Source: Metallibacterium scheffleri
Lineage (GTDB): Bacteria; Pseudomonadota; Gammaproteobacteria; Xanthomonadales; Rhodanobacteraceae
Length of the DNA: 64,000 nt
Direction: 5' to 3'
Assembly: GCF_002077135.1 (NCBI RefSeq)
Contig: NZ_LDOS01000002.1
Span: 868,001 to 932,000 of the forward strand
In this document: positions 54,839 through 61,992 of the stretch, piece by piece
Position numbering within the stretch: position 1 is the first letter of the stretch
Layout: each line of letters begins with the position of its first letter
Position numbers and translations under genes: made by a program
The notes under the pieces: model-generated
Database searches by the model: none
Told to the model about the DNA's origin: nothing
What the model saw: only the letters and a program-made list of their open reading frames with translations

Positions 54839-55277
54839 GGGGAGGTCGAATCTGGCAGGTGGCGGCAAACCCGCTATTTCATACCAACCCGACGATCAAA
54901 TGTTGGCCGAGCTCTGCCCCGATCTCTCCGAGTGGCCGCACCGCTGGTGCTTTGACGATGGCGACATCGACTTCGGTCGCAACGTGCTGGAAGCGCTCAC
55001 GCCATTCCTGCAGCATCTGCTGGCAACCGACCTCAGTCGAAAGACCTTGGCACGTCACCGCGATCATCTCTGGATGCTCGGCGGCGAACTCGTGCGCCGC
55101 TTGCATGACGAACCGCGCCTGCGCATGAAGACGCCAACAGCCGTGCTACTCCACTACATTGACGACGAAGGTGGCCCACTGATCTACCCCAGCATCACCG
55201 AAGCCCAGCAACATGCGTTCGACGGCACCTGCAGAAAGCTGTACCGGTTCTTGAGCGAGGTGGCATCAGCCGGATAG
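54837..55277 (+). CDS. Uncharacterised passenger ORF of the ISL3 element
   Basis: A 146-residue ORF divergent from the transposase; the two ATG codons overlap within CATG at 54836-54839. A later ATG at 54900 (MLAELCPDLSEWPHR) is an alternative start. It is acidic and helical, with CFDDGDIDFGRNVLEAL, RKTLARHRDHLWMLGGELVR and a conserved-looking end (LIYPSITEAQQHAFDGTCRK). I recognise no domain. Location suggests a transposition helper or regulator, which is speculation. Confidence 0.6.
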   Translation: MGRSNLAGGGKPAISYQPDDQMLAELCPDLSEWPHRWCFDDGDIDFGRNVLEALTPFLQHLLATDLSRKTLARHRDHLWMLGGELVRRLHDEPRLRMKTPTAVLLHYIDDEGGPLIYPSITEAQQHAFDGTCRKLYRFLSEVASAG

Positions 55278-55311
55278 CGCAGGAATCACCCACGGATTCC
55301 GCTGACGAGCC

Positions 55312-55319
55312 TTGTTTGG
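55312..55319. repeat. 8-bp target site duplication, right copy
   Basis: TTGTTTGG directly after the right inverted repeat of the ISL3 element; reading resumes here into the 3' part of atpB. Confidence 0.93.
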
Positions 55320-55535
55320 CAATGTGATGAGCGGTGTCTTCGTGATTGGCATCGTGCTGTCGCTGGCCGGCCTGTTGGTGCCCATTCCACTGATGGCGCT
55401 TGATCTGCTGATCGGCGCGGTGCAGGCCTATATTTTTGCCGTGCTGGCGATGGTATTCATCGCCGGAGCGGTCGGCGTGGGGCGCCGCAAGCCTCCATCC
55501 GTTTCACCCCAATCCGAACCCACAAGGACCCCACC

Positions 55536-55781
55536 ATGAACTGGTTAGCGCTCGTCAGCATTGCTTCTGCCGCTATTGCAGTGTCATTTGGCGCCATTGG
55601 CCCGGCCTTGGCCGAAGGACGCGCGGTGGCCGCCGCAATGGATGCCATCGCCCGCCAGCCTGAGGCGGCCAACACCATTTCACGCACCCTGTTCGTGGGC
55701 CTGGCGATGATCGAGACCATGGCCATCTACTGCCTGGTGATCGCTCTCCTGCTGCTGTTCGCCAACCCCTTGCTGAAATGA
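55536..55781 (+). CDS. atpE: N-type ATPase c subunit
   Basis: An 81-residue hairpin proteolipid. Helix 1 contains GAIGPALAEGRAVAAA, the loop ARQPEA, helix 2 GLAMIETMAIYCLV. Compared with the Na+-type c subunit of Ilyobacter, a Glu stands in place of Gln32 in helix 1, and the helix-2 Glu65, a Thr for Ser66 and Tyr70 are kept. This two-carboxylate site is typical of N-ATPases; whether H+ or Na+ is moved cannot be told from the sequence. It overlaps the atpB end. Confidence 0.94.
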   Translation: MNWLALVSIASAAIAVSFGAIGPALAEGRAVAAAMDAIARQPEAANTISRTLFVGLAMIETMAIYCLVIALLLLFANPLLK

Positions 55782-55785
55782 CGGC

Positions 55786-56526
55786 ATGAGCATCGACTGG
55801 TGGACGATCGGCCTGCAGGCGATCAATGTCCTGATCCTCGTCTGGCTGCTTGGGCGCTATTTCTGGCGCCCAGTGGCGGACATCATTGCCAAGCGTCAGG
55901 CGGCTGCGAAGGAATTGCTCGAATCGGCTCGCACGCGGCGCGACCAGGCCGATGCCACTTTGGCCGAGGTGGTGCAACTCCGCGCGACGATGGCGCAACA
56001 GCGCGCGGATTTGCTGGCCAAGGCACAGGGCGAGATCGAACAGATGCGTGCCCAGCATTTGCTGCTTGCCGCGCAACAGGCGCAAGCCGTGCTGGATGCC
56101 GCGCAAGTCGAGCTCGCCAGGCGGCAGGCTGCCGCGGAACACATCTGGCGGGAACATGCCGCGCAGCTCGCCGTAAGCATCGCCCAGCGCTTGGCCGCGC
56201 GGCTCGACTCCGCCGCTGTGCGCGAGGCCTTTCTCGGCTGGCTGCTGCATGACTTGCGCGTCCTGCCCGAGGTGACACTGCAGGCGCTGGCGCGCACCGG
56301 CAATGCCGATGTCATCAGCGCCATGCCTCTGGATGCTGTCGAGCAGGCCCATCATGCCGAGCAGATCGGCGCGGCTCTGGGTACGCCGATGGCGTTGACG
56401 TTCAGCACCGACCCGGCGCTGATCGCCGGGCTGGAACTGCACAGCGCGCACCTGGTGGTGAACAACAGCTGGCGAGCCGATCTCGCCCGTATCCTGGAGG
56501 ATCTCGGCGATGTCGAACACGCCTGA
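55786..56526 (+). CDS. atpF: N-type ATPase b subunit with extended C-terminus
   Basis: A 246-residue protein: one N-terminal membrane helix ([20 protein letters not shown]), a long Ala/Gln/Arg-rich coiled coil (about 35-150), then about 90 residues resembling the delta subunit C-terminal part ([17 protein letters not shown]). Standard b subunits are about 156 aa; no separate delta gene exists in the operon, so the extension probably replaces it. It overlaps atpA by 17 bases. Confidence 0.9.
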   Translation: MSIDWWTIGLQAINVLILVWLLGRYFWRPVADIIAKRQAAAKELLESARTRRDQADATLAEVVQLRATMAQQRADLLAKAQGEIEQMRAQHLLLAAQQAQAVLDAAQVELARRQAAAEHIWREHAAQLAVSIAQRLAARLDSAAVREAFLGWLLHDLRVLPEVTLQALARTGNADVISAMPLDAVEQAHHAEQIGAALGTPMALTFSTDPALIAGLELHSAHLVVNNSWRADLARILEDLGDVEHA

Positions 56527-58060
56527 AACACCCGCCGATGCATGGCTTGCAAGTGCAAGGCAGCGCATCGGCTCTACCGCGCTGGAGGCGCGGGCGGAAC
56601 AGATCGGCCGTGTGGAATCGGTGAGCGATGGCATTGCCATGGTGTCGGGTCTGCCACAGGCGCGGCTCGATGAATTGTTGCGCTTCGAGCGCGGGCAGTT
56701 CGGATTTGCCCAGGTGCTCGAGCGCGATCACATTGGCTGCGTACTGCTCGATGGCATCGATGAAGTGCAGGCTGGCGATGTGGTGCACGGCACCGGCGAT
56801 GTGGTGCGCGTGCCAACCGGCGACGCCCTGCTGGGACGGGTGGTCGATCCGCTGGGGCGACCGCTGGATGGCAGGGGATCGGTCACCAGCGATACACGGG
56901 AACCCATCGAGCGCCCGGCACCTGACATCGTCGAACGCGACCTGGTGACCCAGCCGGTGCAGACCGGTCTGCTGGTGATCGATACCTTGTTCGCGCTGGG
57001 ACGCGGGCAGCGTGAACTGATCATCGGCGATCGCGCCATCGGCAAGACCACCATCGCCATCGACACCATCATCAACCAGAAATACAGCGACATCGTCTGT
57101 ATCTACGTGGCGGTGGGCCAGAAAAGTGCGAACGTGCGCCGCGCCATCGATGCCATCCAGGCGCATGGCGCACCCGAGCGCTGCATCGTGGTCGTGGCGC
57201 CGGCATCCAGCGCGCCGGGCCTGCAGTGGATTGCCCCATTTGCCGGTTTCACCATGGCCGAGCATTTCCGTGATCGCGGCCAGCATGCATTGGTCGTCAT
57301 CGACGATCTGAGCAAGCACGCCGCCAGTCACCGCGAAATCGCCTTGCTCACGCGCCAGTCGCCGGGCCGCGAGGCCTATCCTGGCGACGTGTTCTATGTG
57401 CATGCACGGCTGCTGGAGCGTGCTGCGAAGCTGTCCAAGGCCAGGGGTGGCGGTTCGCTCACCGCGCTGCCAATCGCCGAGACCGATGCCGGCAACCTCA
57501 GCGCCTATATTCCGACCAATCTGATTTCGATTACCGACGGGCAGATCGTGCTGAATGCGCGATTGTTCGATGAGGGGTTGAAGCCCTCGGTGGACGTGGG
57601 TGTGAGTGTCAGCCGGGTCGGTGGCAAGACCCAGGCCCCCGCGTTGCGGCAAGCCGCGCAGACGCTGCGCCTGGACTACGCGCAATTTCTCGAACTGGAA
57701 ATCTTCACCCGTTTTGGTGGCATGCCCGACACGCGGGTGCGTCAGCAACTCACGCGTGGGGCGCGGATCCGCGCCATTCTCGGCCAGCCGCAGCACGTAC
57801 CCTTGCGCCTGGCTGAGGAAGTCGCGCTGGTGTTGGCGGTGCAGTCCGGTCTGCTCGATGGCATGGCATTGCCTCAGGTCGAGACATTTCGTCGAGGTCT
57901 TGCAGAGGCGCTCGATGGCGGAGCGGCGGCGGCCGTGCGCACGATCCAGGAGCAGGGCACACTGCCGGACAGCGCACGGGAGTCATTGCTCGAAACCCTG
58001 CGCAAGTATCTGCAAACCCTGACATCATCGAGCGCCGCAGCACAGGCGGAATCGGCATGA
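56510..58060 (+). CDS. atpA: N-type ATPase F1 alpha subunit
   Basis: Non-catalytic nucleotide-binding subunit, 516 aa. The P-loop reads [13 protein letters not shown] (about residue 170), where most alpha subunits have [31 protein letters not shown] (for the common DDLSKQAVAYR) and the arginine finger region ISVTDGQI-like ISITDGQI with [10 protein letters not shown] are seen. Numerous small substitutions are usual for N-ATPases. Confidence 0.94.
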   Translation: MSNTPETPADAWLASARQRIGSTALEARAEQIGRVESVSDGIAMVSGLPQARLDELLRFERGQFGFAQVLERDHIGCVLLDGIDEVQAGDVVHGTGDVVRVPTGDALLGRVVDPLGRPLDGRGSVTSDTREPIERPAPDIVERDLVTQPVQTGLLVIDTLFALGRGQRELIIGDRAIGKTTIAIDTIINQKYSDIVCIYVAVGQKSANVRRAIDAIQAHGAPERCIVVVAPASSAPGLQWIAPFAGFTMAEHFRDRGQHALVVIDDLSKHAASHREIALLTRQSPGREAYPGDVFYVHARLLERAAKLSKARGGGSLTALPIAETDAGNLSAYIPTNLISITDGQIVLNARLFDEGLKPSVDVGVSVSRVGGKTQAPALRQAAQTLRLDYAQFLELEIFTRFGGMPDTRVRQQLTRGARIRAILGQPQHVPLRLAEEVALVLAVQSGLLDGMALPQVETFRRGLAEALDGGAAAAVRTIQEQGTLPDSARESLLETLRKYLQTLTSSSAAAQAESA

Positions 58061-58941
58061 CCGAACGCCTCGCTGAAATCGAAGCCCGCATCCATGGCAC
58101 GCAGCAGCTTGGTGCCGTGGTCAACGCCATGCGCGGCATGGCGGCGGCGCGTGCTCAGCAGGCGCGTGATCAGCTCACGGCGGTCGAAAGTTATGCCGCG
58201 GCGATCGCCGACGCCATCGGCAGCGCGCTGGAACTGGTCCCCGCAACCGGCATGGCCATGCCGCCGGCCACTGCCGGCCGTGCACTGGTGCTGTTTGGCG
58301 CCGAACAGGGTTTTGCGGGTGCGTACAGTGAACGCATCCTGGATGCCGCTGGCGCGCAACTGCCGCATGCCCAACTATTCCTGATCGGCACCCATGGATT
58401 GACGGCGACAGCCGAACGCGGCCTGCATCCAGTCTGGACCGATGCCATGCCCACGCATACCCAGGGCATACCCAAGCTGGCCGATCGCATCGTCGAGGCA
58501 CTGTATGCGCGCATGAGCGCGCACGCGATCGAGCGGCTCGAGGTCGTGTTCAGCCGCTGGCACCCCGCTCATCCGATCCAGGTTGAAAGTCGCCGTCTGC
58601 TGCCGCTCGACTCCTCGATCTTTCCGCACAGGACGCGGCGCGCGGCACCCTTGGTCAATCTCGCGCCGGTCGAGCTCCTGCAAGAACTCATCGCGGACTA
58701 CCTGCATGCCCAGCTTTGCGATGCCGCGTTGCACGCCTTCGCCGCCGAGAATCAGGCACGCATGGAAACCATGACGGCGGCGCACCAGCAGATCGACAGG
58801 CAACTCACCTCCTTGCAGGCGATCCAGCGACAGGTGCGACAGGAAGCGATCACCGAGGAGATCATCGAGCTTGCTGCGGGCGAGACAGCCAGCCGCGCGG
58901 CCGATCAGGACGCCGCGATGCGTCGGCTGCCACGACCCTAG
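58057..58941 (+). CDS. atpG: N-type ATPase F1 gamma subunit
   Basis: A 294-residue rotor shaft subunit. The N-terminal helix [19 protein letters not shown] and the C-terminal helix ([20 protein letters not shown] with IIELAAG) form the coiled coil; the middle contains [15 protein letters not shown], matching the gamma GLCGxxN region. It ends the operon and overlaps atpA by four bases. Confidence 0.92.
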   Translation: MTERLAEIEARIHGTQQLGAVVNAMRGMAAARAQQARDQLTAVESYAAAIADAIGSALELVPATGMAMPPATAGRALVLFGAEQGFAGAYSERILDAAGAQLPHAQLFLIGTHGLTATAERGLHPVWTDAMPTHTQGIPKLADRIVEALYARMSAHAIERLEVVFSRWHPAHPIQVESRRLLPLDSSIFPHRTRRAAPLVNLAPVELLQELIADYLHAQLCDAALHAFAAENQARMETMTAAHQQIDRQLTSLQAIQRQVRQEAITEEIIELAAGETASRAADQDAAMRRLPRP

Positions 58942-59235
58942 GCTGCCTGATTCACGACAGGAGCAGTGTCATGCGCAGACAGCATCCAGGGCATCTCGAC
59001 GGCTGGATTTCGTGCCCGTCTTGCGCCAAACAGGGCAAGCGACGGGATGATCGCGCAGGATGCGATCGATCAATCGTTGCTTGATCCGAAGATCAGCGAC
59101 ACGCTTGCCAATCTGCGGTCGCACCGATACCCGGTCTGCGAAACGACACGGTTTTTCGAGGTCGATTGAACGTCGCGCCGAGATCTCGGGCGTTCGTCCA
59201 CGCTCCTCGCCCCTGCACGCCGGGCTGGGAGGAAT
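58942..59235 (+). other. Region without a confident gene
   Basis: Between atpG and the Crp/Fnr regulator. A 67-codon ORF (58966-59169) can be read on the plus strand, with a part MIAQDAIDQSLLDPKI that looks protein-like, but no ribosome binding site or family is recognised. No FNR box with the right spacing is seen (TTGAT and GATCA at 59080-59095 have six bases between). Confidence 0.5.
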
Positions 59236-59280
59236 ATGCCATCATTCCTGCTGATCGCGAATAGATGGCAATACGCATGA
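59236..59280 (+). CDS. Possible 14-residue leader peptide upstream of the regulator
   Basis: ATG at 59236 follows GGGAGGA at a short distance (three bases from GGAGG) and encodes MPSFLLIANRWQYA. Its TGA overlaps an ATG (59277) of the Crp/Fnr-family gene as ATGA. The regulator has no ribosome binding site of its own at either possible start, so coupling to this ORF would explain its translation. This is weaker evidence than for normal genes. Confidence 0.4.
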   Translation: MPSFLLIANRWQYA

Positions 59281-60038
59281 AGCGTTACGCGCGCAGCCCT
59301 GCGCCCAACTCGAAATTGAACTATTCGTCGTGCGCGGCGTTTCTGCCATCGGACATGCAGCCTGCGCTTAAAACGCGGGTCGCCGATTGTGCCAGTGCGA
59401 CCATCGTGCTGAATCGCGGCGAGCGCCTCGCGCGTTGCGGTGATCCGTTTCGCACTCTGTACCTGATCGTGCAGGGCGCCTTCAAACAAGTGCATGCCGA
59501 CGGCGATGCGGTCGGTGAACAGATCGTCAGTTTTCATGGGCCGCGGGACTGGATCGGTCTCGACGGCTTCGCCACCCGCACGCACGCCACCGACCTGGTG
59601 GCATTGCAGTCGGCGATGGTTTGCGAGTTTCCGATCCAGGCCATCGAAGCTCTGGCCGAAAGCGATGCCAGCCTCCTCGATCGCCTGCTGGCTTATGTGT
59701 CCGAGCGCCTGGCCCAAGCCGAGCAGTTGCAGCACATGCTGGGCGCCATGGGCGCCACCCAGAAGATCGCGTTCTTTTTCATGCACCTTGCGGACATGCT
59801 GCCCGCTACCGATCCCGCATCATCCAGCTATGAGTTGCCGATGACGCGCGCCGAGATCGGCAATTTCCTCGGTCTGAGCATGGAAACCGTCAGTCGCCTG
59901 ATTTCGCGCTTGCAGGCGGCTGGCGCGATCAGCATCGAGCGGCGCCGCGTGCAATTGTTGCGCCCGGATGTATTGCGCGCGTGGCAGGCCGAACGACCCG
60001 CAGTCGCGGCGGGTGTCCGCTTTGCGGCCGCGCGCTGA
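59265..60038 (+). CDS. Crp/Fnr-family transcription regulator with FNR-type recognition helix
   Basis: A 257-residue regulator (253 if started at 59277). A cyclic-nucleotide-type sensor domain covers about residues 45-165 (RGERLARCGDPFRTLYLIVQG, here split by the turn; GPRDWIGLDG). A C-terminal winged HTH has TRAEIGNFLGLSMETVSRLI: the E-x-x-S-R pattern that reads TTGAT half sites. An FNR iron-sulfur cluster needs an N-terminal C-x2-C-x5-C; here only isolated cysteines occur (C in YSSCAAF, DCASAT), so it is more like Dnr or heme/other sensing members. It is the obvious candidate to bind the three boxes in this window. Confidence 0.87.
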   Translation: MAIRMKRYARSPAPNSKLNYSSCAAFLPSDMQPALKTRVADCASATIVLNRGERLARCGDPFRTLYLIVQGAFKQVHADGDAVGEQIVSFHGPRDWIGLDGFATRTHATDLVALQSAMVCEFPIQAIEALAESDASLLDRLLAYVSERLAQAEQLQHMLGAMGATQKIAFFFMHLADMLPATDPASSSYELPMTRAEIGNFLGLSMETVSRLISRLQAAGAISIERRRVQLLRPDVLRAWQAERPAVAAGVRFAAAR

Positions 60039-60130
60039 ACGCGAGCGGGGCAACACCTGCGGCTTCCGGGCGTCTCGCCTGGATGCATCAATCAACCATC
60101 GGCATCTGTCGTCGTGGCTCCATGGACCGA

Positions 60131-60826
60131 TCAGCCAGCGGCGCCAAACAGCATGCCCACGCCGGCCGTGATGGCCATGGCCAGCGCGCCCCAGAACGTG
60201 ACCCGCAAGACGCCGCGGGCGATGCCGGCACCGCCGGTGTAGGCGGCCAGGCCGCCCAGCGCCGCCAGGAAGAACAGCGATGCCGCAGCGACGATCAGGG
60301 CCAGTTGCCGGCTTGGGGAAAGCAGAGCGCCCAGCAAGGGCAGGGCCGCGCCAACGGCGAAGGAGAGTGCGGAGGCCAGCGCCGCCTGCAATGGTTTCGC
60401 GCTCGTGGATTCGTAAATGCCAAGCTCGTCGCGCGTGTGGGCCGCCAGCGCATCCTTGGCCATCAACTGCACGGCGACCTGCCTGGCCAGTGCCGGGTCC
60501 AATCCCCGTTGCACATAAATGCCGGCCAGTTCGGCCTCTTCGTGCACGCCGTCGCTGGCCAATTCCTGCCGTTCGCGTGCGATCTCGGCCTGCTCGGTAT
60601 CCGCCTGCGAGCTGACCGATACATACTCGCCAGCCGCCATCGACATGGCGCCCGCCACCAGACCCGCGCCGCCCGCAACCAGCACCGCGCCGTGCGTGGC
60701 GTGGGCCGACGCGACACCGATGATCAAGCTCGCCGTGGAGACGATGCCGTCATTGGCGCCCAGCACCGCGGCACGCAGCCAGCCGATGCGCTGCATGCGA
60801 TGGCGTTCCAAGTGCATTCTGGACAT
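60131..60826 (-). CDS. VIT1/CCC1-family transporter
   Basis: A 231-residue membrane protein of the vacuolar iron transporter family. Helix 1 GANDGIVSTASLIIGVASA, MSMAAGEYVSVSSQADTE and a cytoplasmic metal-binding region with Glu-rich helices (about 75-145) precede three C-terminal helices. Members move Fe2+ or Mn2+ out of the cytosol. AGGAG before 60826 sets the start. It is transcribed toward the regulator gene. Confidence 0.92.
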   Translation of the reverse strand: MSRMHLERHRMQRIGWLRAAVLGANDGIVSTASLIIGVASAHATHGAVLVAGGAGLVAGAMSMAAGEYVSVSSQADTEQAEIARERQELASDGVHEEAELAGIYVQRGLDPALARQVAVQLMAKDALAAHTRDELGIYESTSAKPLQAALASALSFAVGAALPLLGALLSPSRQLALIVAAASLFFLAALGGLAAYTGGAGIARGVLRVTFWGALAMAITAGVGMLFGAAG

Positions 60827-60946
60827 CGTCTGGAACTCCTTCAGTGAATTGGTGCATCAACCTGCGCGCAGGCACAGACCCCACGGATGACGAGCAGGAC
60901 CGACGCGCGCACCAAGCGAATGCGCTGTCATGGCGGTGATCCGGGG

Positions 60947-61486
60947 CTACTGGTAGCTGCGGAAGACGTGGTCCCACAGTGACGTGGTCACCCCGTAGTT
61001 CTGTTGCGCGGCATGATGATGCAGCGCATGCAAGCGCTTGCGCTGCCGCATCCAGGCGCCGCGCGGGCGCCAATGATGCATGGCATGGTGGACGAGACCG
61101 TAGGCGAAATAGCCCGCAGTCATGCCCAGCGTGGCGCCGAGGCCCAGCCAGACGCCGCCCAGCAGCGTTGCCGGCAGCCACACCAGCAGCAGGATGAACA
61201 CGGCGCTGAGCGCCGTGGGTGTCGCGATCAATGCCTGCGGACGCTGGTGATGTTCGCCGTGCATGCGCTGGAACGGTTCGATGCCGTGAAAGATCACGCG
61301 GTGCATCAGGTATTCGACCAGACTCCAGCACACCACGCCGCCGATCACCGCCAGCACCACGCCGGGCAGCGCCTGACGCGGCGCGAACCTGGCCAGGATG
61401 CCGAGCAGCAGCACGACCGCCGCGAAATAAAACGCGAAGTCCGCGAAATAGACGACTTTCGAGTGTTCGATGCTGACGGCTTTCAT
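60947..61486 (-). CDS. Fatty-acid hydroxylase / sterol desaturase family protein
   Basis: A 179-residue membrane protein. The histidine clusters of the family are present: EYLMHRVIFHG (H-x4-H), RMHGEHHQRP (H-x2-HH), LVHHAMHHW and LHALHHHAAQQNYG, which bind a di-iron centre. Four hydrophobic segments surround them. The substrate is likely a lipid; it could be carotenoid or fatty acid hydroxylation. GGAG five bases upstream of the ATG supports the start. Confidence 0.88.
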   Translation of the reverse strand: MKAVSIEHSKVVYFADFAFYFAAVVLLLGILARFAPRQALPGVVLAVIGGVVCWSLVEYLMHRVIFHGIEPFQRMHGEHHQRPQALIATPTALSAVFILLLVWLPATLLGGVWLGLGATLGMTAGYFAYGLVHHAMHHWRPRGAWMRQRKRLHALHHHAAQQNYGVTTSLWDHVFRSYQ

Positions 61487-61541
61487 ATGATCTCCTGCGA
61501 CCCGATGTCCGGGATCGGCAATTCCGTGGCGCTATGAGTAG

Positions 61542-61841
61542 TCAAAGCCCTGGTGTGATGCTCCGCGTCCCTTGTACCAGAATTGTCCCGCGCTTCCGGG
61601 AATGTGTCGAACACGTGGGCGCCGACGCCGAACTCCAGGCCGGTGTTCGGCACGCACGACCAGCAGCAGTGTATTCAGGCGCTGGTTCGGCACGATGAAG
61701 GTGCTGTAGCGCGGTACGATCCCTGAGCTCGGTGCCGAGAAATGCGCCGTAAAACGCCGTGCTGCGGTCCAGATCGGCTACGCGCAGACTGATGTGAAAC
61801 GCGTGCGCAACGGGAAACGCGGGATTGATCGGGCTGGGCAT
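61542..61841 (-). pseudogene. VOC (glyoxalase/dioxygenase-like) gene decayed by frameshifts
   Basis: The N-terminus AFHISLRVADLDRSTAFYGAF is a clear vicinal-oxygen-chelate domain start. After about residue 38 the homologous sequence changes frame: RYSTFIVPNQRLNTLLLV is read in a second frame and NTGLEFGVGAHVFD in a third. At least two indels are needed, so no functional protein is made. A base-calling error cannot be excluded for one of them. Confidence 0.65.
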
Positions 61842-61992
61842 GGGGTGATCCTGCTCTGACGGGTTCCGTCCGGTTTGAGAGTTCTGGACACAAGAAGGCG
61901 AAGATCCCCGCCCAAGGATGCAGGTGCCGCCCCCGGGAAAATGGATCGGGGCGCACACCGGTGCAACGCGCATCTCCAGACTTGTCCGAGCT

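Larger units (their letters stand above)
53585..55311 (-). mobile_element. ISL3-family insertion sequence (1727 bp) within atpB
   Basis: Ends are GCCTCGTCAGC (left) and the complement of GGCTCGTCAGC (right), followed inward by partly matching sequence. It is flanked by the 8-bp duplication TTGTTTGG, the size usual for ISL3. It carries an intact transposase on the minus strand and a small divergent ORF. The clean duplication shows simple, probably recent, transposition. Confidence 0.93.
53091..55539 (+). pseudogene. atpB: N-type ATPase a subunit (atpB), interrupted by an ISL3-family element
   Basis: Without the insertion (53585-55311 and one copy of the 8-bp duplication) the gene reads through as 237 aa, normal for N-ATPase a subunits. 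The 5' part ends FSLFVRLFG and the 3' part resumes LFGNVMSGVFVIG; together they restore the VRLFGN motif with the essential Arg that faces the c-ring. The insertion is thus inside the fifth-helix region and leaves no functional a subunit. The 3' part overlaps the atpE start (ATGA). Confidence 0.93.

Noticed and set aside
53091-55539. Possibility that the atpB split is an assembly join
   Set aside because: The 8-bp duplication and matched inverted repeats are exactly what simple ISL3 transposition leaves, so a real insertion is more likely.
59080-59097. TTGAT ... GATCA near the regulator gene, considered as an autoregulatory box
   Set aside because: Spacing and the second half-site do not fit TTGAT-N4-ATCAA.
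58966-59169. 67-codon ORF after atpG as a real gene
   Set aside because: No ribosome binding site, no recognised family, and it lies in a stretch lacking the usual codon bias; kept only as an uncertain region.
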